Shown here: in pieces, positions 43,602 through 52,901 of the stretch
How positions within the stretch are numbered: position 1 is the first letter of the stretch
Layout of the letters: each line of letters opens with the position of its first letter
Notes under the pieces: generated by a model
Seen by the model: only the letters and a program-made list of their open reading frames with translations
What the model was told of the DNA's origin: nothing
Databases searched by the model: none
Source: Actinopolymorpha pittospori
Lineage (GTDB): Bacteria > Actinomycetota > Actinomycetes > Propionibacteriales > Actinopolymorphaceae
Direction: 5' to 3'
Assembly: GCF_014873875.1 (NCBI RefSeq)
Contig: NZ_JADBEM010000001.1
Span: 4,836,001-4,900,000, forward strand
DNA length: 64,000 bases
Program-made: the position numbers and the translations under genes

Positions 43602-44567
43602 ATGGTGAAGTTCGGGTACTCGATGTTATGCGAGCAGGCGGGTCCGACCCAGCTCGTGCACGACGTCCGGCTGGCCGAGGACGCCGGCTTCGACTTCGCG
43701 GTGATCAGCGACCACTACTTCCCCTGGCTGGACGCGCAGGGCCACTCGCCGAACGCCTGGTCGGTGCTGGGCGCGGCCGCACAGGCCACCAACCGGATCC
43801 CGCTGATGACCTACGTCACCTGCCCGACCCGGCGTTACCATCCGGCGGTCGTCGCGCAGATGGCCGCCACCGTCGCCCTGCTGAGCGAGGGCAGGTTCAC
43901 CCTCGGCCTCGGCGCGGGGGAGAACCTCAACGAGCACGTCGTGGGTGGAGGGTGGCCGCCCGTCGACGTACGCCACGAGATGCTGGTCGAGGCGGTCGAG
44001 ATCATCCGCGAGCTCTGGGAGGGCGGCTACGTCCGCTACGACGGCGCCCACTTCGAGGTGGAGGCGGGCAGGCTGTGGGACCTGCCGCCGACGCCGCCGC
44101 CGATCGGCATCGCGGTGTCCGGCGCGCGTTCCGCGCGGATCGCCGGTGAGTTCGCCGACGCCCTCATCGCGATCGAGCCGCGCGCCGAGCTGGGCCGGAT
44201 GTTCGACGAGCACGGTGGCGCGGGCAAGCCGCGGGTCGGCCAGGTGGCCGTGTGCTACGACACCGACACCGACGAGGCGCAACGCCGTGCCCACGAACAG
44301 TTCCGCTGGTTCACGGGTGGATGGAAGGTCAACTCCGAGCTGCCCGGACCCACGGCGTTCGAGCAGGCGTCCCGCTTCGTCCGTCAGGAGGACGTGGCGC
44401 GCCAGATCCCCTGCGGCCCGGACCTGGAGACCCACGTCGAGGCGGTCCGGACGTTCGTGGACGCGGGCTACACCCACGTCGCCCTGGTGCAGGTGGGTGG
44501 CGGCAACCAGAACGAGTTCGTGGCGTGGGCGGACAAGGAGTTCCTGCCCGCGCTTCGCGCGCTGTGA
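43602..44567 (+). CDS. LLM-class F420-dependent oxidoreductase
   Basis: The 321-residue protein is a luciferase-like TIM-barrel oxidoreductase of the G6PDH-related F420 group. Typical phrases are GYSMLCEQAGPTQLVHDVRLAEDAGFDFAVISDHYFPW, MTYVTCPTRRYHPAVVAQMAATVALLSEGRFTLGLGAGENLNEH and the C-terminal FVDAGYTHVALVQVGG. It should use reduced or oxidised F420 with an unknown organic substrate. ATG at 43602 has GAGGAG. It probably shares a transcript with poxB. Confidence 0.88.
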   Translation: MVKFGYSMLCEQAGPTQLVHDVRLAEDAGFDFAVISDHYFPWLDAQGHSPNAWSVLGAAAQATNRIPLMTYVTCPTRRYHPAVVAQMAATVALLSEGRFTLGLGAGENLNEHVVGGGWPPVDVRHEMLVEAVEIIRELWEGGYVRYDGAHFEVEAGRLWDLPPTPPPIGIAVSGARSARIAGEFADALIAIEPRAELGRMFDEHGGAGKPRVGQVAVCYDTDTDEAQRRAHEQFRWFTGGWKVNSELPGPTAFEQASRFVRQEDVARQIPCGPDLETHVEAVRTFVDAGYTHVALVQVGGGNQNEFVAWADKEFLPALRAL

Positions 44568-44577
44568 CGGGCGAGAC

Positions 44578-45405
44578 CTACGGGTCGCGCCGGCTGGGGA
44601 CGGCCTGGTCGGTGCGGTCGAGGGGAGTCCACCCCAGCACCTCGCGGGCCCGGGTGAGGGTGACGAGGCGCTCGCCGCCGTCACCACTGATCGCGAACGC
44701 CTCGAATCCGTGGCCGCGCCGGGAGAGGGCGGCGAGCAGGGCGCTGGCCACGTCGCGCGCGGAGGTGCAGATGGCGCGGACCCGGGGATGGTCGGTGCGA
44801 GGGAAGTCGGCGTCGGCGACCGGGTGGCACAGCCGAAGGGCGACGACGCTCATCCCCCATGCCTCGGCGGCGTTTCGGCAGACCTCCTCACCGAGCCGCT
44901 TGGCGAGGCCGTAGAAGTCGGTGGCGTCTGGTGGTACGGACTCGTCCGGGTAGCGCGTGCGTGACCCGGACGCCTCGATGGGCGCACCGTCGTGGAGGAC
45001 CACGGCGTGGGTTCCGGACGCGGCCTCCGGATCGTCGGGCACCCCGGCGGGCGGTTCGCCGTAGACCGACATGCTGCTGGTGTAGACGGCGTGGGTGATA
45101 CCGGCGTCGTGCGCGGCGCGCAGCGCGGTGTGCAGCCCCGGCACCGCGACCTCGAGGTGGGTCCTGGCGTTGTCGGGGGTTCCCCACCCGGCCATCGGCC
45201 CCATCGCCATGAAGAGGACCGCGTCCATGCCCTCGACCGCGCGCGCCACCAGGGCGACGTCGCGAAGGTCACCCGGGACGTAGTCGACGGCCACGTCGTC
45301 GCGTGGCGGCTTGAGGTCGAAGACGCGCAGGTCGTGGTGCTCGGCGAGATAGGGGAGCACCAGCCCGCCCACCAGGCCGGAACCGCCGATGACCAGGAGC
45401 CGCAT
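44578..45405 (-). CDS. NAD-dependent epimerase/dehydratase family protein
   Basis: The 275-residue protein is an extended short-chain dehydrogenase with a Rossmann start (LLVIGGSGLVGGLVLPYLAEHHDLRVFDL), the phrase YTSSMSVYGEPP and the catalytic YGLAKRLGEE (YxxxK). It could act on a nucleotide sugar or another hydroxyl substrate; the specificity cannot be read. It converges on the F420-type gene with 10 bases between stops. GAGGAGG precedes its ATG. Confidence 0.87.
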   Translation of the reverse strand: MRLLVIGGSGLVGGLVLPYLAEHHDLRVFDLKPPRDDVAVDYVPGDLRDVALVARAVEGMDAVLFMAMGPMAGWGTPDNARTHLEVAVPGLHTALRAAHDAGITHAVYTSSMSVYGEPPAGVPDDPEAASGTHAVVLHDGAPIEASGSRTRYPDESVPPDATDFYGLAKRLGEEVCRNAAEAWGMSVVALRLCHPVADADFPRTDHPRVRAICTSARDVASALLAALSRRGHGFEAFAISGDGGERLVTLTRAREVLGWTPLDRTDQAVPSRRDP

Positions 45406-45573
45406 GGCGTACCTCCTCGGATGGGCACCGCGGCGCCTGCGAGCCGACCGCCGTGCGGGGACCGACCAGAACCCGGCCAGAATCCTGCGGAAACCAACCA
45501 GAACCGCATCATGCAGGTTTTCGGCGCGGTGCGCGACCGCCCGGACCGGCGGTGGACAGGCTTGCCGAAGCGT

Positions 45574-46365
45574 TCAGGGAATGATGGTGCTGACCAGGCC
45601 GCCGTCCACCCGCAGTGCCCCACCGGTCGTGCCGGCGGCGTTCTCGGAGGCGAGGTAGGTGATCATGTTCGCCACCTCCGCGGGGCGCAGCAGCCGGCGG
45701 ATGAGTGAGGTCGGCCGATGCTCGGCGATGAAGACCCGCTCGGCCGCCTCGAAGGGCATGTCCCGGCCGACCTGGTCCTGGATGAACTCGCGGACTCCCT
45801 CGGTCAGCGTCGGTCCGGGCAGGACGCAGTTGACGGTGACGCCGGTGCCGGCCACGGTCTGCGCCAGGCCGCGTGACACCGACAGTTGGGCCGTCTTGGT
45901 GACCCCGTAGTGGACCATCTCGGTCGGGATCTGCAGCGCCGAGTCGCTGCTCACGAACAGCACCCGGCCCCACCCGCGGTCGACCATCCGCGGCGTGTAG
46001 TGCCGGGCCAGCCGGATGGCGGAGAGGAGGTTGACCTCGAAGATGCGTTGCCACTCCTCGTCCGGGATGTCGAAGAAGCCCATGCCGCTGAAGATCCCGG
46101 CGTTGTTGACCAGGATGTCGACGTCCGGGACGTCGGCGATGATGCGGGCCGCTCCTTCGGCGTTCCCGAGATCGGCGGCGACTCCGCCGACGTCGGCGCC
46201 GGTGGCCTCCCGGATCCTTCGTACGGCACCGGAGACGCGTTCGTCGCCGCGTCCGTGGACGAGCACCGTGGCACCGGCCCGCGCGAGGGACTCCGCGGCC
46301 GCGTAGCCGATTCCGGAGGTCGAGCCCGTCACCAGCGCGGTGCGGCCACCCAGATCGATCTGCAT
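45574..46365 (-). CDS. Short-chain dehydrogenase/reductase (SDR)
   Basis: The 263-residue protein has the classical SDR motifs: TGSTSGIGYAAAESLARAG, NNAGIFSGMGF, the catalytic Ser in VSSDSALQ, and YGVTKTAQL (YxxxK). The C-terminal phrase GALRVDGGLVSTIIP is typical. It reduces or oxidises an unknown alcohol or ketone with NAD(P). It is separated by about 170 bases from the epimerase gene on the same strand. Confidence 0.9.
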   Translation of the reverse strand: MQIDLGGRTALVTGSTSGIGYAAAESLARAGATVLVHGRGDERVSGAVRRIREATGADVGGVAADLGNAEGAARIIADVPDVDILVNNAGIFSGMGFFDIPDEEWQRIFEVNLLSAIRLARHYTPRMVDRGWGRVLFVSSDSALQIPTEMVHYGVTKTAQLSVSRGLAQTVAGTGVTVNCVLPGPTLTEGVREFIQDQVGRDMPFEAAERVFIAEHRPTSLIRRLLRPAEVANMITYLASENAAGTTGGALRVDGGLVSTIIP

Positions 46366-46450
46366 TCGAACTCACCTGCCCATCGGCGGGGACGTTTCTC
46401 GTCTGCAGCGAACCAAGTTCTCGACCCTACCCGGTGACCGCACCGGGGCC

Positions 46451-46486
46451 GGGGCGGTGACCGGGGCCGTGACCGGGGCGGTGACC
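46451..46486. repeat. Three 12-bp tandem repeats after the methyltransferase gene
   Basis: The unit GGGGCGGTGACC occurs three times (46451-46462, 46463-46474, 46475-46486) with one base change in the middle copy. It starts just past the methyltransferase stop codon. It may be a slippage product. Confidence 0.8.
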
Positions 46487-46490
46487 GGGC

Positions 46491-47192
46491 TCACGCGGAG
46501 GTGAAGAACACCATCGGGTTGTCCCGCCCGGTGTGGATCGGTTCGGCGAGGCCCCAGTTCGTCCTGCGCCGCTCCAGCTCTCGACAGACCGTGGGTGACT
46601 TCGCGGCGGCGGTCGTGAACGAGGAGTGGCCGCGCGCGCCGAGCCACTCCAGCAGGACCCTTCCCTCGGAGAACGGCAGCGGGTTCGCGCGGTGGTGGAC
46701 GTCGTGCACGCTCACCGGTGTGCCAGGCGCGAGCGTCGGCAGCACCGTACGGACGTACCAGCGGGCGAACCGCGAGGTGTGCGCGGCGTCGACGAACAGG
46801 TAGTCGATGGCGTCCGGAAACTCCCGAAGCCGGATACGCACGTCGCCGTGGGTGAAGCGCCACCGGTCCACGGACAGCTCCGGCGGCACCCGGCGGGTGG
46901 CGGCGTCGACCCGGTCGAAGGAGTGCAGCGTCCCCCTTCCGTTGTCGCGGAGCGCCCGCAGGATCCAGCTGGTCGACCACCCGTGCAGGCAGCCGATCTC
47001 GACCACGTTGCGTGGTCGGGCCGCGCGCAGCAGGAGATAGGTGATCTCGGCCTCGAGATCGTCGAGCTGGGCCTTGCCGCCCGCCTGCCGATGGTCGACG
47101 TAGAGCTCCCGCTGCTCCTTGCGCACCACGCGCAGGTCGTCGAGGTGGTCCTCGTACAGCTCGGACACCAACGCGAACGTGATCTCCCGCAT
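46491..47192 (-). CDS. Class I SAM-dependent methyltransferase
   Basis: The 233-residue protein has a Rossmann methyltransferase core with the motif I stretch NVVEIGCLHGWSTSWILRAL, followed by SFDRVDA (acidic residue near motif II) and IDYLFVDAAHT. It resembles the methyltransferases that follow glycosyltransferase or rhamnosyl operons (TylF or cephalosporin-hydroxylase-like group), but the substrate is unknown. ATG at 47190-47192 has a GGAGGGG site. Longer in-frame starts were rejected as Arg/Pro-rich. Confidence 0.85.
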   Translation of the reverse strand: MREITFALVSELYEDHLDDLRVVRKEQRELYVDHRQAGGKAQLDDLEAEITYLLLRAARPRNVVEIGCLHGWSTSWILRALRDNGRGTLHSFDRVDAATRRVPPELSVDRWRFTHGDVRIRLREFPDAIDYLFVDAAHTSRFARWYVRTVLPTLAPGTPVSVHDVHHRANPLPFSEGRVLLEWLGARGHSSFTTAAAKSPTVCRELERRRTNWGLAEPIHTGRDNPMVFFTSA

Positions 47193-47438
47193 GTCCCCTC
47201 CAGTGAGTTCGCGGCCGGCACCTGTCCGGCCGCCGGTGGGGGAGGCGGATCCGCCGCGGCCCCCGAACCTGGAGGGGAAGGTAGGCCGGGGACGGGTGGG
47301 CGGGCGTCGTGCGACGGGGCCAGCTTCGTCGCCGTACCGCGGGGGCAGGAACGATCGTCCATAGCACCGCACCGCGATCCGGGACGTAGCACCGTGGTGT
47401 GATTCGCACGGCCGGGACAGAACCTAGGCTGACCCCCG

Positions 47439-48740
47439 ATGACGGACGAGGCGCGCGGCGACGACTCCGGTGGCCTTCGCGCCACCGGATGGCTCCGCGT
47501 CGCCCTCCTGGTGGGCGCCGTCGCGTTGACGGCCATCCTGGCGTCCAGCGGCGCGGTGTTCACCAGCACCAACTACCGCGTCGTGGGTTATACGGCCGGA
47601 TTCGGGACACTCTTCGCGTTCTGGCAGGCCGCGCCGGTCGTCATCGCGATCTTCCGCCCGCTGCTCGCCTGGTGTGTCCTGGTGCCGTCGTTCGTGGTGT
47701 CGCTGGTGGTCCGGCCGATCGATCCCTCCGAGCCGTGGCCGCTGCTCCCGACGGCGTTGATCGCCTATCTCGTCGTCCAGCTCGCGGTGTCGTTGCGCCG
47801 CTCGCTCCTGGTCGCCGTACCCGCGTGGCTGCTCGCCAGTGCTGCCCTCGTCACCCTCGCGGTGAGACACCAGCCACGCGTGGCCCCCGGCCCCGACATC
47901 ACTCTCTTCGTCCTGCTGTCGGCGCTGATGCTGGTGGCCGGCACGTCGATACGGCTGGTCTCCCAGGCGCGGAACCGGCTCGCGGAGGAGGAACACCTCA
48001 CCGCCGAGGAACGCCACCGCCGCCGGCTCCTGGAGGAGCGGGCCCGGATCGCCCGCGAGATGCACGACATCGTCGCCCACCACATGTCGATGATCGTCGT
48101 GCAGGCGTCGACCGCGGAGTACCGCCTGGAGGGCCTCAACGCCGCCGCGAAGGAGGAGTTCACCTCGATCAGCGAGACGGCGCGGGAGTCGCTCACCGAG
48201 ATGCGCCGCCTGCTGAAGGTCCTGCGGGAGGAGGGCACCGATCCCCAACGCGTGCCGCAGCCCGGCCTGGAGCGCATCCCTTCGCTGGTGGAGTCGACCG
48301 AGCGGGCCGGTACGCCGGTGCGGCTCCACCTGGGGCAGGTGCCGGACCGGATACCCGAGCTGATCGGGCTGACGGCGTACCGCGTCGTGCAGGAGTCGTT
48401 GAGCAACGTGGTCCGGCACGCGTCGGGCGCGCCGACGGAGGTGACGGTGAGCGCCGAGGACGCCCGGCTCACCGTCCGGATCGTCAACGACGCGCCGAAA
48501 GGCAAGCCCGCACCGGTCGAGTCGACGGGCGCCGGACACGGCCTCGTCGGCATGCGGGAACGCGTCCGCCTCGCCGCCGGCGAACTCGTCGCCGGTCCGC
48601 GCCCCGAGGGTGGCTTCGGTGTCTGGGCGAGCCTGCCGCTCGCGCCCGCGTCGGCGGGACAGTCGGACGGACCGTCGGCGGGACAGACGAACGGACGGTC
48701 GGTGGGACAGTTGGACGGACGGTCGAAGGGACACGCATGA
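47439..48740 (+). CDS. Sensor histidine kinase (HisKA_3, NarL-type partner)
   Basis: The 433-residue protein has about five N-terminal membrane segments, then the dimerisation and phosphoacceptor helix IAREMHDIVAHHMSMIVVQA with the conserved His. The ATPase domain shows RVVQESLSNVVRHASG and GHGLVGMRERV. There is no obvious extracellular sensor domain, so it may sense membrane or internal signals. The last about 25 residues are coded by three 24-bp repeats. The response-regulator gene overlaps its stop (ATGA). Confidence 0.93.
   Translation: MTDEARGDDSGGLRATGWLRVALLVGAVALTAILASSGAVFTSTNYRVVGYTAGFGTLFAFWQAAPVVIAIFRPLLAWCVLVPSFVVSLVVRPIDPSEPWPLLPTALIAYLVVQLAVSLRRSLLVAVPAWLLASAALVTLAVRHQPRVAPGPDITLFVLLSALMLVAGTSIRLVSQARNRLAEEEHLTAEERHRRRLLEERARIAREMHDIVAHHMSMIVVQASTAEYRLEGLNAAAKEEFTSISETARESLTEMRRLLKVLREEGTDPQRVPQPGLERIPSLVESTERAGTPVRLHLGQVPDRIPELIGLTAYRVVQESLSNVVRHASGAPTEVTVSAEDARLTVRIVNDAPKGKPAPVESTGAGHGLVGMRERVRLAAGELVAGPRPEGGFGVWASLPLAPASAGQSDGPSAGQTNGRSVGQLDGRSKGHA
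48656..48727 (+). repeat. Three 24-bp tandem repeats at the 3' end of the kinase gene
   Basis: Units at 48656-48679, 48680-48703 and 48704-48727 share GGGACAG-N-CGG-type sequence with few changes. They add 8-residue units rich in Gly, Gln and Ser to the kinase tail and end just before the overlapping start of the response-regulator gene. Confidence 0.85.
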
Positions 48741-49420
48741 CAATCCGGGTACTGGTCGTCGACGACCAGGCAATGGTCCGCGCCGGCTTCGCCGCGTTGC
48801 TCGCCGCCCAGCCCGACATCGAGGTCGTGGGTGACGCCGACAACGGCCTGGCGGGTGTGGAGACGTCCCGACGGCTGCACCCGGACGTCGTCCTGATGGA
48901 CGTCCGGATGCCCGAGTTGGACGGCCTGGAGGCGGCCCGCCAGCTGCTCAACCCACCACGCGGCGTGGAGCACCGACCGCGCGTGCTGATGCTCACGACC
49001 TTCGACATCGACGACTACGTGTACGAAGCGCTCCGCGCCGGCGCGAGTGGCTTCCTGCTCAAGGACGCACCACCCGCCGACCTGATCGCGGCGGTCCGCG
49101 TGGTCGCGGCCGGTGACGCCCTGCTGGCGCCGTCGGTGACGCGGCGGCTGATCGAGGAGTTCGCCCGGACCCGGCCCGCGGTCAGGGCCCGCTCGCCCCG
49201 ACTGAACGCCCTGACCGCGCGCGAGGTCGAGGTGCTCACCCTGATCGCCCGCGGCCTGGCGAACGCCGAGATCGCGCAGGATCTGGTCGTCGCCGAACAG
49301 ACCGTGAAGACCCACATCGGTCGAATCTTCACCAAGCTCGACCTGCGGGACCGCGCACAGGCGGTGATCTTCGCCTACGAGACCGGCCTGGTCACGGTGG
49401 GCGCCGAGCCCGCCTCCTGA
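48737..49420 (+). CDS. Response regulator, NarL/LuxR type
   Basis: The 227-residue protein has a receiver domain with the acidic pair DD, the phosphoacceptor Asp in VVLMDVRMPELDG, and the Lys of FLLKDAPP. A C-terminal LuxR helix-turn-helix follows (LTAREVEVLTLIARGLANAEIAQDLVVAEQTVKTHIGRIFTKL). The start ATG overlaps the kinase stop by four bases, so the two proteins are made together. Its target genes are not evident. Confidence 0.96.
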   Translation: MTIRVLVVDDQAMVRAGFAALLAAQPDIEVVGDADNGLAGVETSRRLHPDVVLMDVRMPELDGLEAARQLLNPPRGVEHRPRVLMLTTFDIDDYVYEALRAGASGFLLKDAPPADLIAAVRVVAAGDALLAPSVTRRLIEEFARTRPAVRARSPRLNALTAREVEVLTLIARGLANAEIAQDLVVAEQTVKTHIGRIFTKLDLRDRAQAVIFAYETGLVTVGAEPAS

Positions 49421-49629
49421 CCCCTCCGAAGGCGGGGAGACGTTCGGGTCGGGCCGGCCGCACTGGCCCCCGGTTCGGCGCACTTTGCCTACGCTGGGTG
49501 ACTTGGAGCAGGTCTCTCCCGCCCCAGCCTTCCTTGGATGAACGTCGGGCCATCCAGACGTTCCCTCCGGTCCCGGTGCGGGTAGAACTCCCCGGCTGGC
49601 AACGAGGTAGGAGGAAGGACGGAGACCGG
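49421..49629. other. Intergenic region after the two-component system
   Basis: About 210 bases. The GGAG site for the next gene is at 49620-49623. No terminator hairpin with strong pairing was identified. Confidence 0.35.
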
Positions 49630-50706
49630 ATGGTTCGTGCCAGGCAGGTCATGGTCGCGACGTTCGGGGCCCTGACGACGCTGAGCGGACCGCGGGCCCG
49701 CCTCGAGTCGCCGGGTGCCGCCTGGGGCCGGATCGGGCCCCCAGGGGTCGCCGCCTGGCAGGCCGCGCGTTCCACCGGGCGCCTCCTTCCCGATCCGCTG
49801 ACGACCGCACCAGCCTCCGTCGCGGCGTTCTTCGCCGGCCTGCCGCGCCGTGAGCGGGTCGACCTGGCCCGGGCGTTTCCCGCTCTCGTGGGAAACCTGG
49901 ACGGCGTACCACCGACCCTGCGCTTCGCCGCGAACCGGTACGAGGTGGTGGTCTCGAAGGTCGCGGCGGGAGTGAACCTGCGTGGCCGCCGGATCCTCGC
50001 CCTCGACCCGCGCGACCGCGGCCTGGCCGTCGAGGTGTTCGGCGACCTCCGGACGGCCACGAGGGTCGCGGTGATCGTCCCGGGAGCGGGCGCGGATCTC
50101 CACCACCTGGACGGCGAGGGTGGCGTCGCGACCGCCGGCCGGGCGCTGCTCGCCGAGGCGGAACGCCAGCGCCCCGGTTCCCGGCTGGCGGTGATCGCCT
50201 GGGCCGGGTACACCACGCCGACCGCGCCCGTGCCCTCCGGAGCACAGGGCGGCCTGGCGCGGCACGGTGCCGCCCGTCTGCAGCGGTTCCTCTCCGGGCT
50301 CACGGCGTACACGTCCGCACCGATCGGGCTCCTGTGCCACAGCTACGGATCGGTCGTGTGCGGTCTCAGTCGGCTGCCCAGACAGGTGAGCGACATCGCG
50401 GTGTTCGGAAGTCCGGGCGTCCGGGCCGAGAGCGCACACGCGCTGTCCTCGACCGCACGGGTCTGGGCCGGGCTCGCGGCCGGCGATCCCGTCCGGTGGC
50501 TGCCGACCATGCGGTTCGGCGACTACGGACACGGGCGCAACCCCGTCGAACCCGCCTTCGGCGCGCGCGTCTTCGCGACCCACGGCGCCCGTGGACACAG
50601 TGGCTACTTCGCCACCGACACCGACTCACTGCGCAACCTGGCCCGAATCGCGCTGGGCCACTGCGAGGCCGTCACCGTCGCGCCCGCGCCACCCTTCCGG
50701 ACCTAG
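49630..50706 (+). CDS. DUF1023 alpha/beta hydrolase
   Basis: The 358-residue protein belongs to the actinobacterial DUF1023 hydrolases. The nucleophile elbow is CHSYGS, and a conserved His probably lies in HGARGHSGYF near the C-terminus. It starts with a helical region of about 120 residues and has RVAVIVPGAGADLHHLDG as the oxyanion strand. A weak hydrophobic N-terminus gives no clear signal. It may be a lipid or ester hydrolase. I chose ATG at 49630 with an upstream GGAG; a longer start at 49498 lacks support. Confidence 0.83.
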   Translation: MVRARQVMVATFGALTTLSGPRARLESPGAAWGRIGPPGVAAWQAARSTGRLLPDPLTTAPASVAAFFAGLPRRERVDLARAFPALVGNLDGVPPTLRFAANRYEVVVSKVAAGVNLRGRRILALDPRDRGLAVEVFGDLRTATRVAVIVPGAGADLHHLDGEGGVATAGRALLAEAERQRPGSRLAVIAWAGYTTPTAPVPSGAQGGLARHGAARLQRFLSGLTAYTSAPIGLLCHSYGSVVCGLSRLPRQVSDIAVFGSPGVRAESAHALSSTARVWAGLAAGDPVRWLPTMRFGDYGHGRNPVEPAFGARVFATHGARGHSGYFATDTDSLRNLARIALGHCEAVTVAPAPPFRT

Positions 50707-50819
50707 CGATCCGCAGGACACGCCCAGGGCACACGTCCGGGACGGTACGGGTCCGGCCGGGGAAACGGTCAGGGTCTTACCTGATGAGGATGCCGTGCCC
50801 GGCGAGTCATCATCTCCGC

Positions 50820-51419
50820 ATGAGCCCAGTCACTGGCACTTCTCCGCAGGGCGCCCCTTCGTCGGGTGCCGTTCGAGTCTCCGACGCCGAACGCGATCGG
50901 GCCGTCGAGATGTTGCAACTGGCGTACACCGAAGGCCGCATCGACCACCACGAACTCGACCAGCGGATCGAGGCCGCGCTCGGCGCCCTCGACCGCGCCG
51001 ACCTCGCCCAGGCGCTGCGCGGCCTGCCGCTGCCCGCCATGTCGAGCGAGCGGGTCGCGCCCTCGACCGCGGTCGCACCCAACGCAGGGACGCTCACCAG
51101 TTCGGAGCGGAGCTGGGCCATGGTCGCGCACTGGTCCGGGATCGCCACCCTCTTCGTCGGACCCGCGGTCATCGCGGCGACGAAGGGGAAGGAGTCGGCG
51201 TACGTCCGGACGCAGGCGTACGAGGCGATCAACTTCCAGCTCAGCTTCCTCGGCGTGATCATCGCGCTCGGCATCCTGACCGGGATCACCTTCGGTGTCA
51301 CCGGGATGCTGTTCGGCCCGCTGACCCTGGTCTGGTTGCTGTTGTCGGGGCTCGGCGGTCTGTCGGCGGCCGGCGGCAACCGCTTCCGCTACCCCTGGTC
51401 GTTCCGGCTGCTCGGCTAG
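50820..51419 (+). CDS. DUF1707-DUF4870 membrane protein
   Basis: The 199-residue protein joins a DUF1707 domain (about residues 19-75: VRVSDAERDRAVEMLQLAYTEGRIDHHELDQRIEAAL) to a DUF4870 membrane domain (about 95-199) with three hydrophobic segments. DUF1707 is common in actinobacteria and often sits at the start of membrane or signalling proteins. The function is unknown. ATG at 50820 was chosen; the long upstream extension overlaps the previous gene in another frame. Confidence 0.85.
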   Translation: MSPVTGTSPQGAPSSGAVRVSDAERDRAVEMLQLAYTEGRIDHHELDQRIEAALGALDRADLAQALRGLPLPAMSSERVAPSTAVAPNAGTLTSSERSWAMVAHWSGIATLFVGPAVIAATKGKESAYVRTQAYEAINFQLSFLGVIIALGILTGITFGVTGMLFGPLTLVWLLLSGLGGLSAAGGNRFRYPWSFRLLG

Positions 51420-51565
51420 GACACGACCCGGTCCCTGGGGCCCGGCGTCGGGACGAAGCTGGGTCCGCCCGTGCACCTCGCGGCACGTGCCGCTCGGGCG
51501 GCCGCGGGTGGCCGTGATGCGGACAGGACGCCACGCCGATCACCCGACCGGCTAGGGTCGCGGTG

Positions 51566-52840
51566 ATGCGCGCTTCCTCGCCGTCCCGCGAGATACGGCG
51601 GGCCCGCCTCGCGGTGGCCGTCACATTCCTCGTCCATGCGGCCATCTTCGCCACCTGGGCTCCTCGGATCCCCTCGATCAAGCAGGCCCTCGATCTCGAC
51701 ACGGGTTCCCTCGGCATCGCCCTCGGTGGCATGTCCGTCGGCCTGCTGATCGGCACCCGGCTGACCGGCCGGATGGAGAAGCGAGGTCGTACCGGGCTGG
51801 CCATGCGGATCATCGTTCCGCTGCAGGCGGTCGCGCTGCTCGGCCCGGCGTTCGCGACCAACCTGCTGACCCTGACCATCGCGCTCGCCGTCCTCGGCCT
51901 TCTCGGCGGCATGCTCGACGTCGCGATGAACGCGCACGCGGTCGCCGTCGAGCGTCTGTACGGCAGACCGATCATGTCCGGCTTCCACGGTCTGTGGAGC
52001 CTGGGTTCTATGGTGGGCTCGGCCGTGGCCGCCCTGGTCGCCCGGATGAGTGTCGACGTGCACGTGCACTTCGCGGTGGCCGGCTTCGTCTGCGCCGCCG
52101 CGAGCGCGCCGGTGCTCGCCTGGCTGCTCCGGCCCGAACGCGAGTCCGCCATCACCGGCCACCACGTGGAGACTCCGCACAGCGCGCGCCCGCCCGTCGG
52201 GCTGGCCATCGTGGTGGTGATGGCCGTGATGGGGTTCGGCTCGTTCCTGGGGGAGGGAGCGATCGCCGACTGGAGCGCGGTCTTCCTGAACGAGGACCGT
52301 GGTGCCTCCGTCGGCTTCGCGGCCCTCGGGTTGTCCGTCTTCTCCGGTGCCATGACGGCCTCCAGGCTGATCGCGGACCGCGTCGGAGCCCGGCTCGGTC
52401 CGGTCCTCGTCGCCCGTGCCGGCGCGGCGCTCGGCGTCCTCGGCTACCTCGTCTTCCTGCTGGTCCCGTCGCCCGGTCTGGCCCTGGTGGGCTTCGCCAT
52501 CGCGGGGTTCGGGATCGGGCCCGCCGTACCCGTCGTCTTCAGCGCAGCCGGCAACACCCGCACGGCCAACCGGGCGTCGGTTCTCGGGCCGGTCGTGTCG
52601 GCCGGCTATCTCGGCTCCGTGCTGGGACCGGTCGTGATCGGGGCCGTCGGCCACCAGGTCGGGCTCACCTGGGCTCTCGCCATTCCACTCGGATTCGTCG
52701 TGCTCATCTTCTTCACCGCCGGGCTGCTCGGCAGCGCGGCCGGTGGGGAGATCGAGGCGAACGTCACCGCCGGCGTCGGAGCGTCGGCCGGTTCCGCACC
52801 CAACGCCGGCGGGGGTCCCTCGTCGCGGTCGGAGCCGTAG
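51566..52840 (+). CDS. MFS transporter (sugar/fucose-permease-like group)
   Basis: This 12-segment MFS permease of about 424 residues has the phrases FLVHAAIFATWAPRIPSIKQAL and MAVMGFGSFLGEGAIADWSAVFL, typical of the YbjJ-like MFS group. It has a short Gly/Ala-rich C-terminal tail. The start could be GTG at 51563 or ATG at 51566. It converges on the SrmL-like gene with 61 bases between the stops; no strong terminator is visible. Confidence 0.87.
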   Translation: MRASSPSREIRRARLAVAVTFLVHAAIFATWAPRIPSIKQALDLDTGSLGIALGGMSVGLLIGTRLTGRMEKRGRTGLAMRIIVPLQAVALLGPAFATNLLTLTIALAVLGLLGGMLDVAMNAHAVAVERLYGRPIMSGFHGLWSLGSMVGSAVAALVARMSVDVHVHFAVAGFVCAAASAPVLAWLLRPERESAITGHHVETPHSARPPVGLAIVVVMAVMGFGSFLGEGAIADWSAVFLNEDRGASVGFAALGLSVFSGAMTASRLIADRVGARLGPVLVARAGAALGVLGYLVFLLVPSPGLALVGFAIAGFGIGPAVPVVFSAAGNTRTANRASVLGPVVSAGYLGSVLGPVVIGAVGHQVGLTWALAIPLGFVVLIFFTAGLLGSAAGGEIEANVTAGVGASAGSAPNAGGGPSSRSEP

Positions 52841-52901
52841 AACGCTCGACCGGCCGAGGGCGGCGGCGCGCGCGGCACACGCCACCGCCCCCACGACCGG
52901 G

